A stretch of DNA of 64,000 bases from Bin75 sp965200435 (GTDB taxonomy: Bacteria > Nitrospirota > Nitrospiria > Nitrospirales > UBA8639). The stretch's first letter is position 1. Every line of letters begins with the position of its first letter. Shown piece after piece: positions 9,953 through 20,400 of this stretch. Location: assembly GCA_965200435.1 (NCBI GenBank), contig OZ241337.1, forward strand, positions 1,674,001 through 1,738,000, given 5' to 3'. Both the position numbers and the translations under genes were made by a program. Under the pieces are notes generated by a model that ran no database searches, was not told the origin of the DNA, and was given only the letters and a program-made list of their open reading frames with translations.

Positions 9953-10636
9953 TTATTTTGTCGCGGTGAAATACATCCAGTACCCGTCATTCCATCCGAT
10001 CCTGACCTCACGAAATCCGGCACGATACAGCCAGCGTTTTTGTGTTTCATAATCTTCAGGGTGGTCATAAATGCGATGGTGCTCGGTTAGCCACTTCCAC
10101 TTTTCTCCATCGGGATAATGGGAATTGACAAAGAGTCTCCATTCTTCACAGAGCGTTTCATACTGATCATGTTGCTTGCTGATCATGAGATCCGAGCAGG
10201 TGAAGAGACCTCCCGGCCTCAGAGCTTCGTACAGTATCGGGAAGATCCACTGTTTTTCCCCGCTGTCCAGGTGGTGAAGGCTGAAGCTGGCGGTAACGAT
10301 GTCGAAACGGCATTGGGGGAAGTCATGGTCGCGGAAATAACATTCGATAAGGGTCACGTTCTTCCCTGCAAATCGTTGCTTGCACAGGGCCAGCATTTCC
10401 GGTGAAGCATCGATCAGTGTGTAGTGGGCATGAGGAAATCTGTTCAGCAGGAGTGCCGTCACGTTGCCGTTGCCGCATCCCAGGTCCAGGACGGCATTCG
10501 GTGAGAAATCATCGGGAAGACAGTCGGAAAAGCATGACAGTAATGTGCGGTAATGTGGAACACATTTAGTCATATCCTCCGTATAGTTGCTCGAGAACTG
10601 ATCAAATTCCGCAGCAATCGAATCTTTCACTTTCAT
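9953..10636 (-). CDS. Class I SAM-dependent methyltransferase
   Basis: 227 residues from ATG 10636 (AGGAT precedes it by 8-9 bases; a GTG one codon upstream is possible). VLDLGCGNGNVT near residue 47 is motif I for S-adenosylmethionine, and YTLIDASPEML gives the acidic motif II. The C-terminal half resembles small-molecule or tRNA-cmo5U-type methyltransferases, but no substrate can be assigned. Its stop lies inside the target duplication of MITE copy 1. It diverges from rarA across a 140-base gap. Confidence 0.85.
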   Translation of the reverse strand: MKVKDSIAAEFDQFSSNYTEDMTKCVPHYRTLLSCFSDCLPDDFSPNAVLDLGCGNGNVTALLLNRFPHAHYTLIDASPEMLALCKQRFAGKNVTLIECYFRDHDFPQCRFDIVTASFSLHHLDSGEKQWIFPILYEALRPGGLFTCSDLMISKQHDQYETLCEEWRLFVNSHYPDGEKWKWLTEHHRIYDHPEDYETQKRWLYRAGFREVRIGWNDGYWMYFTATK

Positions 10637-10779
10637 CACGGTTCATCCTATCGGCAGACGGCAATCACTCTCTTGCAAAACCACGATCGGACAGCCTGCT
10701 CATCTTTTCATTTGCACTGATGTTCAATGACATTATAGCATAGACAAATTCGTGAATCCCGCCGCTGACGCGAGGGCTC

Positions 10780-12072
10780 ATGTCAGCCGATGATAGTCTC
10801 CCGCAACCTGATTTATTCGTCACGTCTTCCGGACCAACGCACCGGTTGCCGTCCCCGTCTCCCTTAGCCGAGCGGCTTCGTCCTCAAACGTTTGAGGAGT
10901 TTGTCGGCCAGGACCACGTGCTCGCCGGGCATCAATCGCTCCGGCAGGCTATAGAAAAGGATCAGATCCCGTCGCTGATTCTGTGGGGTCCTCCCGGGTC
11001 GGGGAAAACCACCTTGGCCCACATCATCGCAAAAAAAACGAAAGCGGCCTTCGTGGCGTTTTCCGCGGTGGTCAGTGGAGTGCCGGAACTTCGAGCGATT
11101 ATCAAGCAAGCCGTCCAACGGCGGCATATGCAGAATCAGGCCACAATCCTGTTCGTGGATGAAATTCACCGGTTCAACAAGGCGCAGCAGGATGCCTTTC
11201 TGCCCTACGTCGAGAAGGGAGACATTATCCTCATCGGCGCCACGACACAAAATCCTTCCTTTGAGGTCATTGCCCCACTCTTGTCACGTTCCATGGTCGT
11301 GACCCTCAATGCGTTGGATGATGACGCGATGAAAACGATCCTGGATCGGGCGCTGAGCGACATGGAGCGCGGGCTCGGTGAATCTCGAACGGCCTTGACC
11401 CACGATGCACGGCACTATGTGATCCGGTACGGGAACGGCGATGCCCGGTCAATGCTCACGGCCTTGGAATACGTGTTCCAGCAGGCAGCCTCTTCCGCTG
11501 AGAAGCCGATCACCCTTGATCGTCGGCAACTGGAAGGGATCCTGCAGCAACGGGTGCGATACGACAAGGATGGAGAAGAGCACTACAATGTGATTTCTGC
11601 CTACATCAAGAGCCTGCGGGACTCCGACGCCGACGGGGCGTTGTATTGGTTGGCCAGGATGCTGGAAGGTGGTGAAGATCCCAAATTCATTGCGCGACGT
11701 ATGGTCATCTTTGCTTCGGAAGACGTCGGCAACGCCGAGCCTATGGCCGTGGTCGTGGCTACGTCGATTTTCCACGCCGTGGAAATGATCGGGCTCCCCG
11801 AAGCTCAAATCAATTTGGCGCAGGGTACCACGTATCTGGCGTCCTGTCCCAAGAGCAACGCGTCCTACGCCGGGCTGATCGACGCGCGAAAGGACACCAA
11901 GGCATTCGGCAATCTGCCCGTTCCTCTACATTTACGGAACGCCGTGACGTCGCTGATGAAGGACTTGGGATATGGGAAAGGGTATCGCTACGTCCATAAC
12001 GATCCACAGGCCCGAACCGAACAATCTCATTTGCCCGCGGAACTCGAAAACAGAAAATATTATCGTCCGTAG
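10780..12072 (+). CDS. rarA: Replication-associated recombination protein A (RarA/MgsA)
   Basis: 430 residues, the usual length. A clamp-loader-like AAA+ ATPase acting at stalled replication forks. PLAERLRPQTFEEFVGQDH opens the conserved core; Walker A is GPPGSGKTT (about residues 70-78), Walker B LFVDEIHRF (near 125), sensor I GATTQNPSF. The C-terminal MgsA tetramerisation region contains ASEDVGNAEP and the final LGYGKGYRYVHNDP. The first 27 residues include QPDLF, a possible beta-clamp-binding motif. The start ATG is in a weak ribosome context. Intact. Confidence 0.96.
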   Translation: MSADDSLPQPDLFVTSSGPTHRLPSPSPLAERLRPQTFEEFVGQDHVLAGHQSLRQAIEKDQIPSLILWGPPGSGKTTLAHIIAKKTKAAFVAFSAVVSGVPELRAIIKQAVQRRHMQNQATILFVDEIHRFNKAQQDAFLPYVEKGDIILIGATTQNPSFEVIAPLLSRSMVVTLNALDDDAMKTILDRALSDMERGLGESRTALTHDARHYVIRYGNGDARSMLTALEYVFQQAASSAEKPITLDRRQLEGILQQRVRYDKDGEEHYNVISAYIKSLRDSDADGALYWLARMLEGGEDPKFIARRMVIFASEDVGNAEPMAVVVATSIFHAVEMIGLPEAQINLAQGTTYLASCPKSNASYAGLIDARKDTKAFGNLPVPLHLRNAVTSLMKDLGYGKGYRYVHNDPQARTEQSHLPAELENRKYYRP

Positions 12073-12103
12073 TTCCAGGTAGGGGGAAGGGGGAAACCGT
12101 TAC

Positions 12104-12245
12104 GGAACCTCTGATTTGGTGCACGATCGGGCGCATGGCGGCGTGGTGTCCTCGCTCAACCCTCACCTCTCTCTCTGATACGCTTCGGGGTTCGCTCCGG
12201 GACGCCTTGCCCTGCATCCCGCTAGCACACGAAATCAGAGGTTCC
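12104..12245 (+). repeat. 142-bp MITE-like element, copy 2
   Basis: Full-length copy between rarA and the ABC-F gene. Flanks are TTAC and TTCC, so the target duplication has one mismatch. Its right end overlaps the coding region of the ABC-F gene (12222-12245) and supplies that gene's last codons and stop. Confidence 0.9.
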
Positions 12246-14081
12246 TTCCCACACCTGCGCCAGTTGATCTTTGCACGTTGCCAGTTCAGTGGAAAGGGCC
12301 GACCACCGGTTCGTCAGGACCTCCAGCTCTTCTTTCCAGCGTTCATGTTCCTGATGCAACTCGTTCCACCGGGGAAAATCGCGGTACAGTTCAGGCGATG
12401 AGAGTTCTTCCGCCCGGGCGTTGATCCGGTCCTCCAGGGTCGTAATGGTTTCTTCTGCCCGGGCCACCTGTTTTTCCAACCGGTTCACGGTCTTGGTTAT
12501 GTCGCGGCGAGAGGGTTTCTTCGACGGCACGGGCGCCTCCGCAGCGGGCGGGGTGTGCCGGGTTTTTCGTTTTTCCGGTCTCGCAAGCGCCTCTTCCTCT
12601 GCTTTTAGTGCTTCGAGCTCCCGCGCGCGTTTCCACAAATAATATTCATAGTCGCCCGGGTAATCCTTGACGCGGCCTGCTTCGATCTCCACCACTCGTG
12701 TGGCCACCCGGCTTAAGAAAACCGGATCATGGGAGATGAACACAATCGTGCCTTGAAAGTCCAGGAGGGCATCAGTCAGCACATCGACGGAAGCAGGATC
12801 CAGGTGATTGGTCGGCTCATCCAACAAAAGCGTGTTGGCCGGTTCCACGAGCATACGAGCCAAGGCAACCCGGTTTCGCTCACCGCCGCTGAGGGCTTTG
12901 ATCGGCTTGCGCTGATCCTGGCCGGAGAACAGAAAGACGCCGGCCGTGCTGCGCAAAAAATTGGTCTCGACTTGAGGTGCCGCTTCGGTCAACGAGTCCA
13001 GAATCGAATGCTCAGGATTCAGGATCTCGGCTTGATGTTGGGCAAAGTAATGCAGCGTGACGCCGTGGCCTTCATGGCGCGTGCCGGCCTCAAAGGGTAA
13101 CACTCCGGCCAGCATTTTCAACAAGGTGCTTTTTCCTGCGCCGTTTTCTCCGACCAAGGCGACCCGTTGTCCACATTCAAGGGAAAAGTGAAGTCCTTCA
13201 TAGACGACGTGTTCACCATAGTGTTTGCGGACGTTGTTCAACTCCAGCACCCGGATCCCGCTTTTGGTGGGTTGCGGAAACCGGAAGCGAAGTCGTTTGG
13301 GATCCCGCTCGGTTTCGAGCCGCTTGATTTTCTCCAATTGCTTGATGCGCGACTGCACCTGTTTGGCCTTGGTCGCTTTATAACGGAATCGATCCACAAA
13401 TGTTTGAACGCGCGCGACCGCCTTGGCCTGACGCTGTGCGGCCATGGCTTGTTGGGCGTCGGCCCGTGCGCGCAAAGCCTGAAAGGTCTGGTAATTCCCG
13501 CGATATTCTTGGATGTGATGATTGCGGATTTCCCAGATGTGCGTGGTCAACCGGTCAAGAAATTTCGTGTCGTGGCTGATAATCAGCATGGTCATGTTCG
13601 AGGCGAGCAGAAAGGACTCGAACCAAGCCTGCGTGGATTTGTCCAGATGGTTGGTCGGCTCGTCTAGCAGCAAGACGTCGGGGTTGGCAAGCAAGAGGTG
13701 CCCAAGCGCGACACGCATGCGATAGCCACCGGAATAGGTTTGCAGGGATCGATGCCAGTCCGTCTCTCCAAACCCGAGTCCGGATAAAATCCGTTTGGCT
13801 TCGTGTTCGGGGTGCTGCTCGCGATGGGCCGCCTGGAGCACGGTCAAGTCCGTCGGGGCGTCGAGCTCCTGGGGGAGATACCCGATTCGGAGCCAAGGTC
13901 GTTTTCGGATGCCCCCGTCGTCTGGCGAATCCTCACCCATAATCATCCGGAGCAGGGTCGTTTTTCCTGTTCCGTTTCGACCGACGAGGCCCACGCGGGT
14001 TTCCGGACGGAGATGGGCCGAGGCCTTGGAAAAAAGCGTTTTCGTCGGATACTGTTTGGTTAAGGATTCAATGTGGATCAT
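12222..14081 (-). CDS. ABC-F family ATPase (translation factor type)
   Basis: 619 residues with two ABC domains and no membrane segment, the ABC-F plan; these proteins act on ribosomes. Domain 1 has GRNGTGKTT, YSGGYRMR and LLLDEPTNHLD. The basic interdomain linker (about residues 215-275, with KATKAKQVQSR) is the tRNA-interaction region. Domain 2 has GENGAGKST, LSGGERNR and a second LLLDEPTNHLD. A C-terminal coiled coil (about 535-610) follows a Lys/Pro-rich segment, as in Uup and YheS. The final residues GTSDFVC and the TAG are encoded by the inserted repeat, so the natural C-terminus has probably been replaced. Subfamily not certain. Confidence 0.93.
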   Translation of the reverse strand: MIHIESLTKQYPTKTLFSKASAHLRPETRVGLVGRNGTGKTTLLRMIMGEDSPDDGGIRKRPWLRIGYLPQELDAPTDLTVLQAAHREQHPEHEAKRILSGLGFGETDWHRSLQTYSGGYRMRVALGHLLLANPDVLLLDEPTNHLDKSTQAWFESFLLASNMTMLIISHDTKFLDRLTTHIWEIRNHHIQEYRGNYQTFQALRARADAQQAMAAQRQAKAVARVQTFVDRFRYKATKAKQVQSRIKQLEKIKRLETERDPKRLRFRFPQPTKSGIRVLELNNVRKHYGEHVVYEGLHFSLECGQRVALVGENGAGKSTLLKMLAGVLPFEAGTRHEGHGVTLHYFAQHQAEILNPEHSILDSLTEAAPQVETNFLRSTAGVFLFSGQDQRKPIKALSGGERNRVALARMLVEPANTLLLDEPTNHLDPASVDVLTDALLDFQGTIVFISHDPVFLSRVATRVVEIEAGRVKDYPGDYEYYLWKRARELEALKAEEEALARPEKRKTRHTPPAAEAPVPSKKPSRRDITKTVNRLEKQVARAEETITTLEDRINARAEELSSPELYRDFPRWNELHQEHERWKEELEVLTNRWSALSTELATCKDQLAQVWEGTSDFVC

Positions 14082-14155
14082 CGTTCAATTCATAAAGACA
14101 GGGGACGGCGCGGACGCTGAACGATCACAACCATAGATACCATAGAGACAGATAA

Positions 14156-14297
14156 GGAACTTCCGATTGAGTGCACTATCGGGCGCATGGCTGCGGTGTG
14201 TCCTCGCTCAACCCTCACCTATCTCTCTGATAAGCTTCGGGTTTCGCTCCGGGACGCCTTGCCCTGCCTCCCGCTATCACACTAAATCAGAGGTTCC
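14156..14297 (+). repeat. 142-bp MITE-like element, copy 3
   Basis: Flanked by an exact ATAA duplication (14152-14155 and 14298-14301). Its left end is slightly diverged (GGAACTTCCGATT); the right end is canonical. It lies between the ABC-F promoter side and tRNA-Ala. Confidence 0.9.
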
Positions 14298-14336
14298 ATA
14301 AGGGAATGGAGGGAGGATCCAACCACTACCGGTAGT

Positions 14337-14412
14337 TGGTGGAGCTGGCCGGGATTGAACCGGCGACCTCGTGAATGCCATTCACGCGCGCTCCCAACTG
14401 CGCCACAGCCCC
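14337..14412 (-). tRNA. tRNA-Ala (anticodon GGC)
   Basis: 76 bases. Acceptor GGGGCTG pairs with CAGCTCC (one G-U). The anticodon arm is CGTGA-ATGGCAT-TCACG, so the anticodon is GGC. The T arm has GGTTCAATCCC, and the 3' CCA is encoded (14337-14339). Confidence 0.96.
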
Positions 14413-14473
14413 ACGTAGAAGTATTTTCGAAGACGACAAGAAAATCTAACATGCAGTAAGGGATCGGTCAAGG

Positions 14474-14696
14474 TTGTGTATAGGTCCACCACCTTTAGCA
14501 CTCGGGTCGTTGGTGAAGGAGGAATTCTACCGGAAAGTGGCGGCCCAGGCTCCCCCTCTTTTGTCGTTGCGCCATCCCCCGATAACAGATGTCGAGGGCA
14601 AGCTCATGGCGCTGCTTGGCCAGCGGCCGCTCCGAGAGCCGCATAAGAGGCGGCAGCGACAACTGCGGAGCGGCCGACCCTGGAGCCCCGACGGCC
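14474..14696 (+). repeat. Long direct repeat R1 at the 3' side of the surface-protein locus
   Basis: Begins TTGTGTATAGGTCCACCACC and matches 21997-22194 in the same orientation over about 200 bases with scattered substitutions and an insertion near 14576-14600. It lies just past the stop codon of the large surface-protein gene. The second part also matches R3 pieces near 22370 and 22575. Confidence 0.85.
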
Positions 14697-16825
14697 CGTT
14701 CGCGACCGCATGCCCCCCGCTTAGAACGTCGTGTCCATTTGTAGCAGCACCCCCGCGGTTGCCGGGGCCGTCGGGCGGCGCAGGTGCTCCACCGTCAGGT
14801 TCAGTTGCACCGGCCCCTCCAGTTGTACCCCCGCCCGTACCTGCTGCCCCGCCGCCGCCATGCCCACGTTCGCAAACGGTCGCACCAGCAGGCCCCGCTC
14901 TTCGCCCAGCCGCAGCCCCCAGGCCACTTGCCCGTCGACCCGCAGCGTCGGGGCGCCCGCGACACTCCCGACCCCGCCGACCGCCGCCAGCAACGGTGTC
15001 CCTGCCCCCGGTCCCGCGCCCAGCCCCGCGGCCGTGCCCCAGCCCGGCGCCAGCCGCCCCGTCCAGCCCGTGCCGTCCGTCGCCGCCCGCCGCTCAAGGA
15101 CTAGCTGCAGCCCTTGTGCCGCTACTCCCGCCAGCGCCTGCGTTGCCCCGTACCAGTGCCCCGTGACCCCACCGGTCCACCGGCCCAGCCCGTAGTGCAG
15201 ACTCCCGGTCATTTCCGCCCCCTGGGCCCGCTCGCCCGCGCCGCCATCCAGGCGCCCGCTCAGCCGGAGCGTCCCCCGGAGCGCCCCGTCACTAGACGCA
15301 TAGTCACTCGTGACGCCCAATCGACTCCGGTGGACCACCGCGCCCAGGGATCCCCCGGCGAGGCCGCTCACCGCCAACTGTGACCACCCGTAGTCGCCTA
15401 CCACCGCCACGCTCAGCCCGTCACCCGCATACACCGTCTGCTCCACCCCCGCCAGCCCCAGGTTCAGCCCCAAGGCCCCATCCAGGGTCACGGTTTGGCC
15501 CGGCCGGTACGGATCCTGCCACCGACTGGTTAGATCCCCCCAGCCCCACCCCGCCAGGCTCCAGACGGCTAGCGTGTCGCTGAGTTGCCCACGCAGGTAG
15601 GGATAGACGGTCGTCAGGGCGCTGCCCAGCTCGCCCCCCGTGTCGCCACCCACCGGCTGGAAGGCGGTGCCGCCTTGGGCCACCGCGACCCCCGTCAGCC
15701 ATTGCGTTCCCAGTCGCGCGTCCAGGCCGACAAAGCGCTGCCCCTGGCTCCCTTGGAACGCGGTGCCCCCGCTGCCCCAGGGGGCCAGTTGGACTGGTTG
15801 CGGGGCGTCGTCGGTTTCGCCTAAGAGCGTGCGGTTCAGCGACAGGCTGAAGTTCTGGGTCTGCAGCCGCTGCAGCAGGGTGCCCAGGCCCTGGGTGGTC
15901 ATAGGGGGCTGATAGCCCCGTTCCGGGTCCCACGGCTCGCCCGGTTGCCCGACGCCCGGTTGCGGCAGGCAGTCGCCCAGGGCCACCTGGCGCGGACAGG
16001 CGTTGCCCCCCGCGCCGCCGAACACGGAGGCCAGGGCCGTCAGTGCATCCCCGCCGCTTCCGCTACCCGCGGTGAATCGCTGCCCGATGACGGTGGAGGC
16101 GTCTTCCAGCAGGGCCCGCGCGTGCTTGGCTAATTCTCCCTGTAATTGCTGCCGCGCCAGGCTCTCGGCCCCCGCCGGGGTCGTGGCGGTGGCGGACGCC
16201 CAGTCGGACGCGAAGTGCCGTGTGCCTTGCCAGTCGATCACACTGCGCACGTACAGCCGGTAGGCGGTCCCCGATTCGAGCCCATCAATCTTCACTTCCT
16301 TCGTGCCGAATGCCGGGACGTCGGCTAGCAGCGTCTCTGGTGTTTCAGCGTCTGTCTGTGTGCTGTAGCCGATCTCGTAGGCGGCTTGCAGGTTCTTTTT
16401 GCCCCCGATGGGGCTGATGCTCCAGTGCAGGAGCAGGGCCGTCTCCGACACCGGCTCCGTGACCGCCGTCCCGGCGTCCGTCGGGACTGAGGCCGGGCTG
16501 GCGCCGTAGACCATGTCCGAGGCCTCGCTGCAGGTGCGGCCGTTGGCCTCGCACCAGCGCACTTCGACTTCGTAGACCCGGCCGATGGCCATCCAGGACG
16601 CGGTGGACGCCTGCGCGCGCCCGTCTTCCACCGTCACGCTGGCGAATGGACGCCAGCCGGTGCGCTTGGCTCCCGGTTTCATGCCCAAGACCCGGATCTG
16701 GCTCTTGGCTGCGACCCAGGCGGACCCCGTGGGTGGGGCATCGAAGGCCACGTCCAGCGCCTTCCAGGCGGTCTGGGCCGAGGTGACCACGTCCAGATTC
16801 TCCGGGCGCGTGGCCGGCGGCGGGG

Positions 16826-17031
16826 CCACGGCGATGGTAAAGGTGAGTTCGGCGGTGTCGTTGCCCGCGTCCGTCGCCGCGAGTGTCCAGGTGGCACTGT
16901 CTGCCTCGGTTTCCGGGGTGCCGCTGAGCCACGGCGATGGTAAAGGTGAGTTCGGCGGTGTCGTTGCCCGCGTCCGTCGCCGCGAGTGTCCAGGTGGCAC
17001 TGTCTGCCTCGGTTTCCGGGGTGCCGCTGAG
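16826..17031. repeat. 103-bp tandem direct duplication inside the surface-protein gene
   Basis: Copies at 16826-16928 and 16929-17031 look identical by eye. Since 103 is 3n+1, the second copy shifts the reading frame; removing one copy would join the upstream He_PIG-like region to the C-terminal barrel region in frame (…FTIAVAPPPATRPENLD). Confidence 0.93.
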
Positions 17032-17486
17032 TGTGCGCGAGGCCGCGTCGAATGCCAGCCCGTCGGCGAGTGTCGGACTCACGGTGTAGGTGAGCGCGCC
17101 GTCGCCGCCGGTCGCGGCTGGCAGCGTCACCGGGTCGATGGCTTCGCCTTCAGTGAATTCCAGTGCCGGACTGTCGATGCCCTCGTAGGTTGGGACTGCG
17201 TCCGCGGCCACCGTGGCCGTGAATTCCAGTTCGGCGCTCGTCCCGGCCGCGTCGGTGGGTGTGCGCGAGGCCGCGTCGAATGCCAGCCCGTCGGCGAGTG
17301 TCGGACTCACGGTGTAGGTGAGCGCGCCGTCGCCGCCGGTCGCGGCTGGCAGCGTCACCGGGTCGATGGCTTCGCCTTCAGTGAATTCCAGTGCCGGACT
17401 GTCGATGCCCTCGTAGGTTGGGACTGCGTCCGCGGCCACCGTGGCCGTGAATTCCAGTTCGGCGCTCGTCCCGGCCGCGTCGGTGG
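17031..17486. repeat. 228-bp in-frame tandem duplication inside the surface-protein gene
   Basis: Copies at 17031-17258 and 17259-17486 look identical. 228 is 76 codons, so one He_PIG-like module (from PTDAAGTSAELEF to DGLAFDAASRT) is duplicated without changing frame. The junction drops the LSGTP segment normally ending a module. Confidence 0.93.
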
Positions 17487-20400
17487 CCGTGTAGGTGTAG
17501 GTCTGCTGGCCTGCTGCCGTCGGCGTGCCCGACAGCGTGCGGCTGGCTGCGTCGAAGCTCAGCCCGTTCCAGCTTGCCGGCTGGAGCGCGTGGCCGATGT
17601 CGCCCGTGCCGCCGGTGGCTTCCGGCAGCGCCAGGGCTTCAATCGCGGTCCCCGCCTGATACGACGGGTCCGCCGGGGCTTCGCCCAGTACCAGCGACGG
17701 TGAGTCGGGCGCTTGCGTCGTGTCCGTGTCCCAGGCCCAGGGCGAGGCAAAGAGCGTCTCGCCCTGCTGCACGATCACGCTGCGCACATAGAGCCGGTAC
17801 TCGGTGTCGGCTGCCAGGCCTTCTAACACCGCCCCGGTCGCGCCGAAGGCCGGCACATCGGCTGCGTCTACCCGCGTCGCCGGTTCCTCGGCTGCGGTGT
17901 CGGTGCTGTAGCCCAGTTCATAGGTCGCGTGCGGGTTCTGGCCGTCACCCACGTCCGCGATCTCCCAGGACAGCCACATCTGCGTCGCCGAGTTCGGGTC
18001 GGCTACCGCCAGGGCCGCGGTCGGCGCCGAGGCCGGTGTGGCTCCGACGGCCGTGTCTGACGCCGCGCTGCACGTCTCATCCGATGGCGTCTCGCCGCAC
18101 CAGCGTACTGCGACGTCGTAGAGCTGACCAATGGCCAGGTCGGCCTGGGTCGTGCCGCTGATCGTGCCGCCGGAGACTGTTGCGCCCTGGACTGTGGTCC
18201 AGTCGCTCCAACTGGCGCCGTTCACTTGGCCCAGCACCCGGTATTGGCTGTTGGCCGCGACCCAGTCCGATGAGTCCGCCGGGGCGCTGAAGGCCAGGTC
18301 GAGCGTCTGCGCGGCGGTCGTCGCGGTGGTGGGGCTTTCCAGGCTTTCCGGCCGTGTCGATTCGCCTTCGTCGGTCGTGGCCGTGGCGGTCTCCGACCAG
18401 GCGCCCGAGCTGTCCGTGGACAGCGCGCGCACCCGGAAGTCATAGGTCTGGCCCGGATTCAGGTTGCTGATCGTTGTGCTCGTGTCTGGCGTTTGCTGGG
18501 TGCCGCCTGCTTCCCAGTCGGCGCTTTCGGGTTTGTAGGTCACTTCGTAGGTTATCTGGCCTGATGATCTGCCCCCGGACTGGGTCGATCCCCGCATCAT
18601 GCTGGCCAGGAAGCTGGCTCCGCCACCGCCACCGCCGGAACCCGGCGCATTCCAACTCATCACGACCAGGTTGGCGCCCGTGCCGTCCGCCACGACGTTC
18701 AGGGGTTCCGACATGCCGAACTGCGGCCCGCCGTCCGCCGGCGTCTGCTCCTTGAAGTAGCTGCCCAATTCACTCGGCCCCACCTTCACGAAGCCGTTCG
18801 CGAACGGAATCTTGTTGGGGTCGTCCTCCAGGTCGTAGTCGGCATACTTGGCGAATACCGCCACCTTGTAAGTCACGCCATTTTGCACCAGGGCGCCGTT
18901 CGGCAAACTGCGGATGCCGAACGGGCTCGCCACTTCCCAATCGAGGTCGGGCAGGTTGCCGAAGTCCCGGGTGATGCCGATGTAGTAGGACGGTTTGAGA
19001 CTGGGCGGGTAGCCGGACGGGTCTTCGATCGTCACCTGCAGGGACTCGTCGCCCGAATGCACGGTGAACTCCGGATGCGGATGCCGGGGGACGTCTGTGC
19101 CTTCCGCTAAGCCTACCGTGGACCGTCTGGTGATCTTCGGCCACAGGACCTCGCCCGGGTTGTTGGGGTCGTCCACGGCCGGGAAGCCTTCTACCGTGTA
19201 GACCTCGTATTCGGTGTTGCCGAGCAGATCCGGGATGGGATTGACCGGATTGCCGTCGTTGTCCTGGGACTGCAGCCAGTTGGTGTCGCCCTTCTTCCGA
19301 TAGTAAATCTCGAAGGTCTGGTGGCCCGTGTTTTCCGGCCAGGACGGGATCACCTTCAGCGCGCGGCGATGCAGCACCGAGCCCTCGACGCTGACCGAGG
19401 GGGTGGTCGGCGCCTCGGCGGGTGAGTATTGGATATCTGACCACCACTTGTTCGTGTACGTTATCCCGCCGCTCTGGGTGATATACACAGCGTTCATCCG
19501 GATATCGTAGGTCTTGGTGTTGTCCAGGCCGGACAGGAAGCGTGGCGAGATCACATCTCCGCACGAATCATTGCCCTTGCCATCGGAACAGCCTGTCGTC
19601 GTCCAGGTCGTCGAGGTAGATTCTTTGTACTCCATCTCGTAGCGATCCGGCTCTGTGTAGTCCGGCGCTTCCCAGGTCACCCGGGCCTGGGTAGGATCGC
19701 GGTAGACCTCCTGGGCGGCCAGATTGACTGGCCTGACGACAGGATCCTTGTTCATGAAGACCTCCCCCGTGCTGCCGAGCACATGATCGTTGCTCGACAG
19801 CGCGAGGCGGTAGTTGTACCCCTGGTAGTCCTCCAGGCTCGACGAGGTGTCGGTGTAGGAGGTGTCCCCCGCCGTCAGATCGGCGAGCTTCGTCCAGGCG
19901 GCGTTGCTGTTGGCCTCGGTCCGTTCGATCTTCAGATCCGGAGGGGAGTCGATGCCCGTGAAGGGGTCGGACCAGGTGATCTCGGCGCCGAGTTGGTCCT
20001 CCAGCGCCACGCCGTTGACTCCGGTCGGCCGGGTCTGGAAGTACTTCTCGGTGCTATAGGTCCCGGCCAAGGTGCTGCCGCCCGAGCCATGCTCGAAGCG
20101 CACCTGATACTCGTAGCTCGCGTTGGGATAGATGGTGCCGTCGTTGCCGAACTTGACGTCCCAGTACCAGAAGGTCTCGGTGGGCGACGCGGCCCAGCGC
20201 GTCTTGACCCGAGGATCGTCGGCCGGAATCGATTGGGTGATCCAACTGTCGCTGCTGTCCTTCCGGCGCCAGCGGATGCCGAAGTGCAGGGCGTCCTCGT
20301 CGAGGCCTTCGATGTGGTTGACCTCGGTGGTGACGCTGACGCCATCCGCGCCGTAGGGGCGGATGGTTGGGGCGGGCAGCGAGGATAGCGTGGAGACCGC

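Noticed and set aside
16585..17703. 372-codon plus-strand frame with internal repeats inside the surface-protein locus
   Set aside because: Its repeats simply reflect the tandem duplications of the minus-strand gene; no protein-like motifs.
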